Made by a program: the position numbers and the translations under genes. The notes below the pieces were generated by a model that did not search any database, was not told the DNA's origin, and saw only the letters and a list, made by a program, of their open reading frames with translations. Shown piece after piece: positions 58,906 through 64,000 of a stretch of DNA of 64,000 nucleotides (within the stretch, counting starts at the first letter, position 1; every line of letters starts with the position of its first letter). Origin of the DNA: Pisaster brevispinus (lineage: Eukaryota > Echinodermata > Asteroidea > Forcipulatida > Asteriidae); NCBI GenBank assembly GCA_023634235.1, contig JAMKCF010000003.1, forward strand, positions 18,136,742-18,200,741, given 5' to 3'.

Positions 58906-60530
58906 TTCACTTTTTTTTTTCTAAGTCTTTAGATTTGAATCATGATTTCACTTATGAGGTAAGAATTTCGCTTGTCTTTGCGTGGAACAGATAGCCCAGT
59001 GGTTGGAAGAAAGTTTCTGGTGGGCCGGGACCATGGTTCGAATCCCGGCAGTGTCCTTTGATTCACTTTGTTTTTGCTGAGTCTAAGGATTTGAATCATG
59101 ATTTCACTTATGAGGTAAGAATTTCGCTTGTCTATGCGTGGAACAGATAGCCCAGTGGTTGGAAGATAGTTTCTGGTGGGTCGGGACCACGGTTCTAATC
59201 CCGGCAGAGTCCTTGATTCACTTTTTCTTTTTTCTAAGTCTTTAGATTTGAATCATGATTTCACTTATGAGGTAGGAATTTCGCTTGTCTTTGCGTGGAA
59301 CAAATAGCCCAGTGGTTGGGAGACAGTTTCTGGTGGATCGGGAACACGGTTCGAATCCCGGCAGGGTCCTTGATTCACTTTTTCTTTTTTCTAAGTCTTT
59401 AGATTTGAATCATGATTTCACTTATGAGGTAAGAATTTCGCTTGTCTTTGCGTGGAACACATAGCCAAGTGGTTGGGAAATAGTTTCTGGTGGGTCGGGA
59501 CTACGGTTCGAATCCCGGCAGGGTCCTTGATTCACTTTTTTCTTTTTTCTAAGTCATTAGATTTGAATCATGATTTCACTTATGAGGTAAGAATTTCGCT
59601 TGTCTTTGCGTGGAACACATAGCCAAGTGGTTGGGAAATAATTTCTGGTGGGTCGGGACCACGGTTCGAATCCCGGCAGGGTCCTTGATTCACTTTTTCT
59701 TTTTTCTAAGTTTTTAGATTTGAATCATGATTTCACTTATGAGGTAGGAATTTCGCTTGTCTTTGCGTGGAACAAATAGCCCAGTGGTTGGGAGACAGTT
59801 TCTGGTGGATCGGGACCACGGTTCGAATCCCGTCAGGGTCCTTGCTTCACTTTTTCTTTTTTCTAAGTCTTTAGATTTGAATCATGATTTCACTTATGAG
59901 GTAAGAATTTCGCTTGTCTTTGCGTGGAACAGATAGCCCAGTGGTTGGAAGAAAGTTTCTGGTGGGCCGGGACCATGGTTCGAATCCCGGCAGTGTCCTT
60001 GATTCACTTTGTTTTTGCTGAGTCTAAGGATTTGAATCATGATTTCACTTATGAGGTAAGAATTTCGCTTGTCTATGCGTGGAACAGATAGCCCAGTGGT
60101 TGGAAGATAGTTTCTGGTGGGTCGGGACCACGGTTCTAATCCCGGCAGTGTCCTTGATTCACTTTTTCTTTTTTCTAAGTCTTTAGATTTGAATCATGAT
60201 TTCACTTATGAGGTAGGAATTTCGCTTGTCTTTGCGTGGAACAAATAGCCCAGTGGTTGGGAGACAGTTTCTGGTGGATCGGGAACATGGTTCGAATCCC
60301 GGCAGGGTCCTTGATTCACTTTTTCTTTTTTCTAAGTCTTTAGATTTGAATCATGATTTCACTTATGAGGTAAGAATTTCGCTTGTCTTTGCGTGGAACA
60401 CATAGCCAAGTGGTTGGGAAATAGTTTCTGGTGGGTCGGGACTACGGTTCGAATCCCGGCAGGGTCCTTGATTCACTTTTTCTTTTTTCTAAGTCATTAG
60501 ATTTGAATCATGATTTCACTTATGAGGTAA
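58768..60530 (+). repeat. 6-mer HOR (~940 bp), two copies
   Basis: Units about 58768-59707 and 59708-60530. AAGTTTTTAGATTTG (58768 and 59708), GGAACACGG or GGAACATGG (59341 and 60282) and AAGTCATTAG (59551 and 60491) repeat with a 940-941-bp step. The difference of one base comes from T-tract length. Confidence 0.86.
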
Positions 60531-60809
60531 GAATTTCGTTTGTCTTTGCGTGGAACACATAGCCCAGTGGTTGGGAAATAGTTTCTGGTTGGTCGGGACC
60601 ACGGTTCTAATCCCGGCAGTGTCCTTGATTCACTTTTTCTTTTTTCTAAGTCTTTAGATTTGAATCATGATTTCACTTATGAGGTAAGAATTTCGCTTGT
60701 CCTTGCGTGGAACACATAGCCCAGTGGTTGGGAAATAGTTTCTGGTGGGTCGGGACTACGGTTCGAATCCCGGCAGGGTCCTTGATTGACTTTTTCTTTT
60801 TTCTAAGTC
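60531..60809 (+). repeat. Satellite monomers joining 6-mer and 4-mer HORs
   Basis: Nearly two ordinary monomers. One has GAATTTCGTTTGTC with GGTTGGTCGGG and GGTTCTAATCC, and the next has CTTGTCCTTGCG. The pair resembles 51.4-51.7 kb. Confidence 0.75.
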
Positions 60810-61770
60810 TTTAGATTTGAATCATGATTTCACTTATGAGGTAAGAATTTCGCTTGTCTTTGCGTGGAACAAATAGCCCAGTGGTTGGGAGATAGTTTCT
60901 GGTGGGTCGGTACCACGGTTCGAATCCGGACAAGGTCCTTGATTCACTCTTTCTTTTTGCTGAGTCTAAGGATTTGAATCGTGATTTCACTTATGAGGTA
61001 AGAATTTCGCTTGTCTTTGCGTGGAACAGATAGCCTAGTGGTTGGGAAATAGTTTCTGGTGGATCGTGACCACGGTTCGAATCCCGGCAGTGTTCTTGAC
61101 TCACTTTTTCTTTTGTCTGAGTCTAAAGATTTGAATCATGATTTCACTTATGAGGTAAGAATTTCGCTTGTCTTTGCGTGGAACACATAGCCAAGTGGTT
61201 GGGAAATAGTTTTTGGTGGGTCGGGACTACGGTTCGAATCCCGGCAGGGTCCTTGATTCACTTTTTCTTTTTTCTAAGTCTTTAGATTTGAATCATGATT
61301 TCACTTATGAGGTAAGAATTTCGTTTGTCTTTGCGTGGAACACATAGCCCAGTGGTTGGGAAATAGTTTCTGGTTGGTCGGGACCACGGTTCTAATCCCG
61401 GCAGTGTCCTTGATTGACTTTTTCTTTGTTCTAAGTCTTTAGATTTGAATCATGATTTCACTTATGAGGTAAGAATTTCGCTTGTCTTTGCGTGGAACAA
61501 ATAGCCCAGTGGTTGGGAGATAGTTTCTGGTGGGTCGGTACCACGGTTCGAATCCGGACAAGGTCCTTGATTCACTCTTTCTTTTTGCTGAGTCTAAGGA
61601 TTTGAATCGTGATTTCACTTATGAGGTAAGAATTTCGCTTGTCTTTGCGTGGAACAGATAGCCTAGTGGTTGGGAAATAGTTTCTGGTGGATCGTGACCA
61701 CGGTTCGAATCCCGGCAGTGTTCTTGACTCACTTTTTCTTTTTTCTGAGTCTAAAGATTTGAATCATGAT
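60810..61770 (+). repeat. 4-mer HOR (628 bp), one full and one partial copy
   Basis: GGTCGGTACCACGG occurs with TACC at 60911 and 61539, a 628-bp step. GGATCGTGACC and GTGTTCTTGACTC follow in both copies. The second copy ends near 61770, where CATGATTTCCC replaces CATGATTTCAC. GGTACC gives a KpnI site in this subtype. Confidence 0.84.
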
Positions 61771-64000
61771 TTCCCTTATGAGGTAGATATTTCGCTTGTC
61801 TTTGCGTGGAACAAATAGCCCAGTGGTTGGGAGACAGTTTCTGGTGGATCGGGACCACGGTTCGAATCCCGGCAGGGTCCTTGATTCACTTTTTCTTTTT
61901 TCTAAGTCTTTAGATTTGAATCATGATTTCACTTATGAGGTAAGAATTTCGTTTGTCTTTGCGTGGAACACATAGCCCAGTGGTTGGGAAATAGTTTCTG
62001 GTTGGTCGGGACTACGGTTCGAATCCCGGCAGGGTCCTTGATTCACTTTTTCTTTTGTCTGAGTCTAAAGATTTGAATCATGATTTCACTTATGAGGTAA
62101 GAATTTCGCTTGTATTTGCGTGGAACAGATAGCCCAGTGGTTTGGAGATAGTTTCTGGTGGGTCGGGACCACGGTTCTAATCCCGGCAGTGTCCTTGATT
62201 CACTTTTTCTTTTTTCTAAGTCTTTAGATTTGAATCTTGATTTCACTTATGAGGTAAGAATTTCGCTTGTCTTTGCGTGGAACACATAGCCCAGCGGTTG
62301 GGAAATAGTTTCTGGTGGGTCGGGACCACGGTTCTAATCCCGGCAGTGTCCTTGATTCACTTTTTTCTTTTTTCTAAGTCTTTAGATTTGAATCATGATT
62401 TCACTTATGAGGTAGGAATTTTGCTTGTCTTTGCGTGGAACAAATAGCCCAGTGGTTGGGAGATAGTTTCTGGTGGGTCGGGACCACGGTTCGAATCCCG
62501 GCAAAGTCCTTGATTCACTTTTTCTTTTGTCTGAGTCTAAAGATTTGAATCATGATTTCACTTTTGAGGTAGATATTTCGCTTGTCTTTGCGTGGAACAC
62601 ATAGCCCAGTCGCTGGGAGACAGTTTCTGGTGGATCGGGACCACGGTTCGAATCCCGGCAGGGTACTTGATTCACTTTTTCTTTTTTCTAAGTCTTTAGA
62701 TTTGAATCATGATTTCACTTATGAGGTAAGAATTTCGCTTGTCTTTGCGTGGAACAGATAGCCCAGTGGTTGGGAGATAGCTTGTGGTGGGTCGGGACCA
62801 CGGTTCTAATCCCTGCAGTGTCCTTGATTCACTTTTTCTTTTTTCTAAGTCTTTAGATTTGAATCATGATTTCACTTATGAGGTAGGAATTTCGCTTGTC
62901 TTTGCGTGGAACAAATATCCCAGTGGTTGGGAGATAGTTTCGGGTGGGTCGGGACCACGGTTCGAATCCAGGCAAAGTCCTTGATTCACTTTTTCTTTTG
63001 TCTGAGTCTAAAGATTTGAATCATGATTTCACTTTTGAGGTAGATATTTCGCTTGTCTTTGCGTGGAACAAATATCCCAGTGGTTGGCATATAGTTTCTG
63101 GTGGGTCGGCACCACGGTTCGAATCCCGGCAGGGTCCTTGATTCACTTTTTCTTTTTTCTAAGTTTTTAGATTTGAATCATGATTTCACTTATGAGGTAT
63201 AGATTGCGCTTGTCTTTGCGTGGAACAAATATCCCAGTGGTTGGGAGACAGTTTCTGGTGGATCGGGACCACGGTTCGAATCCCGTCAGGGTCCTTGATT
63301 CACTTTTTCTTTTTTCTAAGTCTTTAGATTTATATCATGATTTCACTTATGAGGTAAGAATTTCGCTTGTCTTTGCGTGGAACACATAGCCCAGTGGTTG
63401 GGACATAGTTTCTGGTGGGTCGGGACCACGGTTCGAATCCCGACAAGGTCCTTGATTCACTTTTTCTTTTAGCTGAGTCTAAGGATTTGAATCATGATTT
63501 CACTTATGAGGAAAGAATTTCGCTTGTCTATGCGTGGAACAGATAGCCCAGTGGTTGGGAGATAGTTTTTGGTGGGTCGGGACCACGGTTCTAATCCCGG
63601 CAGTGTCCTTGATTCACTTTTTCTTTTTTCTAAGTCTTTAGATTTGAATCATGATTTCACTTATGAGGTAAGAATTTCGCTTGTCCTTGCGTGGAACACA
63701 TAGCCCAGTGGTTGGGAAATAGTTTCTGGTGGGTCGGGACTACGGTTCGAATCCCTGCAGGGTCCTTGATTCACTTTTTCTTTTTTCTAAGTCTTTAGAT
63801 TTGAATCATGATTTCACTTATGAGTTATAGATTGCGCTTGTCTTTGCGTGGAACAAATAGCCCAGTGGTTGGGAGATAGTTTCTGGTGAGTCGGGACCAC
63901 GGTTCGAATCCGGACAAGGTCCTTGATTCACTCTTTCTTTTTGCTGAGTCTAAGGATTTGAATCGTGATTTCACTTATGAGGTAAGAATTTCGCTTGTCT
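61771..64000 (+). repeat. Satellite monomers to the right edge of the window
   Basis: Monomers of the 52-58 kb families continue without a full HOR: units near 62.3-62.7 kb resemble 55.9-56.2 kb, and TATAGATTGCGC units occur near 63199 and 63837. One unit has GATAGCTTGTGGTGGG in place of GATAGTTTCTGGTGGG (about 62778). The array is cut by the window edge in the middle of a monomer. ORFs at 62784-62984, 62944-63141 and 63180-63389 are repeat read-through. Confidence 0.78.

Larger units (their letters stand above)
1..64000 (+). repeat. Tandem satellite array of ~157-bp tRNA-derived monomers
   Basis: The same ~157-bp unit repeats head-to-tail through the entire window. Each unit reads, in order: a linker start (GAGGTAGGAATTTCGCTTG), TCTTTGCGTGGAACA, an A box (TAGCCCAGTGG), TTTCTGGTGGATCGGGACC, a B box (GGTTCGAATCC), GGCAGTGTCCTTGATTCAC, a T-rich tract, then GAGTCTAAAG or AAGTCTTTAG, then ATTTGAATCATGATTTCAC. 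All units share one orientation and both ends of the window lie inside the array, so its true length is unknown. Monomers differ by substitutions and T-tract length, and private variants recur at fixed distances (higher-order repeats). No unique DNA longer than a few bases interrupts it. A eukaryotic satellite is the only reading I find plausible; the species and chromosomal position (centromeric, pericentromeric or other) cannot be told. Confidence 0.97.

Noticed and set aside
1..64000. Functional tRNA gene cluster
   Set aside because: A and B boxes are present, but no anticodon stem-loop can be drawn, the acceptor stem hardly pairs and the T stem has mismatches. An encoded, usable anticodon cannot be identified.
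1..64000. CRISPR array
   Set aside because: The repeats are about 157 bp and contiguous. There are no short identical repeats separated by unique spacers, and no cas genes.
1..64000. Dispersed SINE insertions within another sequence
   Set aside because: There are no target-site duplications, no host DNA between units and no A- or T-tailed individual insertions. The units are strictly tandem and in one orientation. A SINE origin of the founder remains possible.
1..64000. Telomeric or rDNA spacer repeats
   Set aside because: No TTAGGG-type short repeats and no rRNA-like sequence were found. The unit is a single ~157-bp family throughout.

Overview
The whole window is one uninterrupted tandem satellite array. 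A monomer of about 157 bp (range about 154-158) is repeated head-to-tail on the + strand from base 1 to base 64000, roughly 400 times by length. I found no unique sequence, no inverted block, no dispersed transposon and no protein-coding gene. Satellite DNA on this scale, with a tRNA-type RNA polymerase III promoter in each monomer, indicates a eukaryotic nuclear genome, probably animal. The species cannot be told from the sequence.

Each monomer holds a tRNA-derived cassette in the + orientation. It has an A box (TAGCCCAGTGG), a B box (GGTTCGAATCC) starting 43 nt after the A box start, which is close to tRNA spacing, and then a T-rich tract that would serve as a Pol III terminator. A linker of about 80 bp leads to the next unit. 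The D arm and T loop are recognisable, but the anticodon arm and most acceptor pairing are gone. The cassette is therefore a tRNA relic or tRNA-derived element amplified as a satellite, not a set of working tRNA genes.

Above the monomer level the array is a mosaic of higher-order repeats (HORs). I traced them by the spacing of private variants. From left to right: a 14-mer (2,202 bp) at 0.3-3.9 kb; a 15-mer (2,346 bp) at 4.9-8.5 kb with a 3-mer (467 bp) at 8.1-9.0 kb; a 10-mer (1,543 bp) at 9.1-12.0 kb; a 19-mer (2,975 bp) at 11.8-17.1 kb; an 11-mer (1,725 bp, three copies) at 16.2-21.4 kb; a 9-mer (1,413 bp) and a 5-mer (787 bp) at 20.4-23.9 kb; a 33-mer (5,158 bp) at 24.6-32.7 kb containing a 10-mer (1,565 bp); a 12-mer (1,876 bp) at 31.0-34.7 kb; a 7-mer (1,096 bp) at 36.5-38.7 kb; a 14-mer (2,192 bp) at 38.7-44.6 kb; a 4-mer (628 bp) at 44.6-45.8 kb; a near-identical 14-mer (2,197 bp) at 46.2-51.6 kb; a 5-mer (787 bp) and a 15-mer (2,359 bp) at 52.7-58.9 kb; a 6-mer (940 bp) at 58.8-60.5 kb; and a 4-mer (628 bp) at 60.8-61.8 kb. 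This layout fits repeated unequal exchange or replication-based amplification.

The open reading frames in the window (at most 136 codons) are read-through of the repeat. The period is not a multiple of three, so each ORF passes through the same few peptide phrases in rotating frames. None is annotated as a gene. The observations most worth following are the possible transcription of hundreds of Pol III units, monomers that have lost the terminator, a recurrent B-box-killing substitution fixed within HORs, a CENP-B-box-like motif inside the tRNA-like part, and a two-monomer block that recurs more than 20 kb away.
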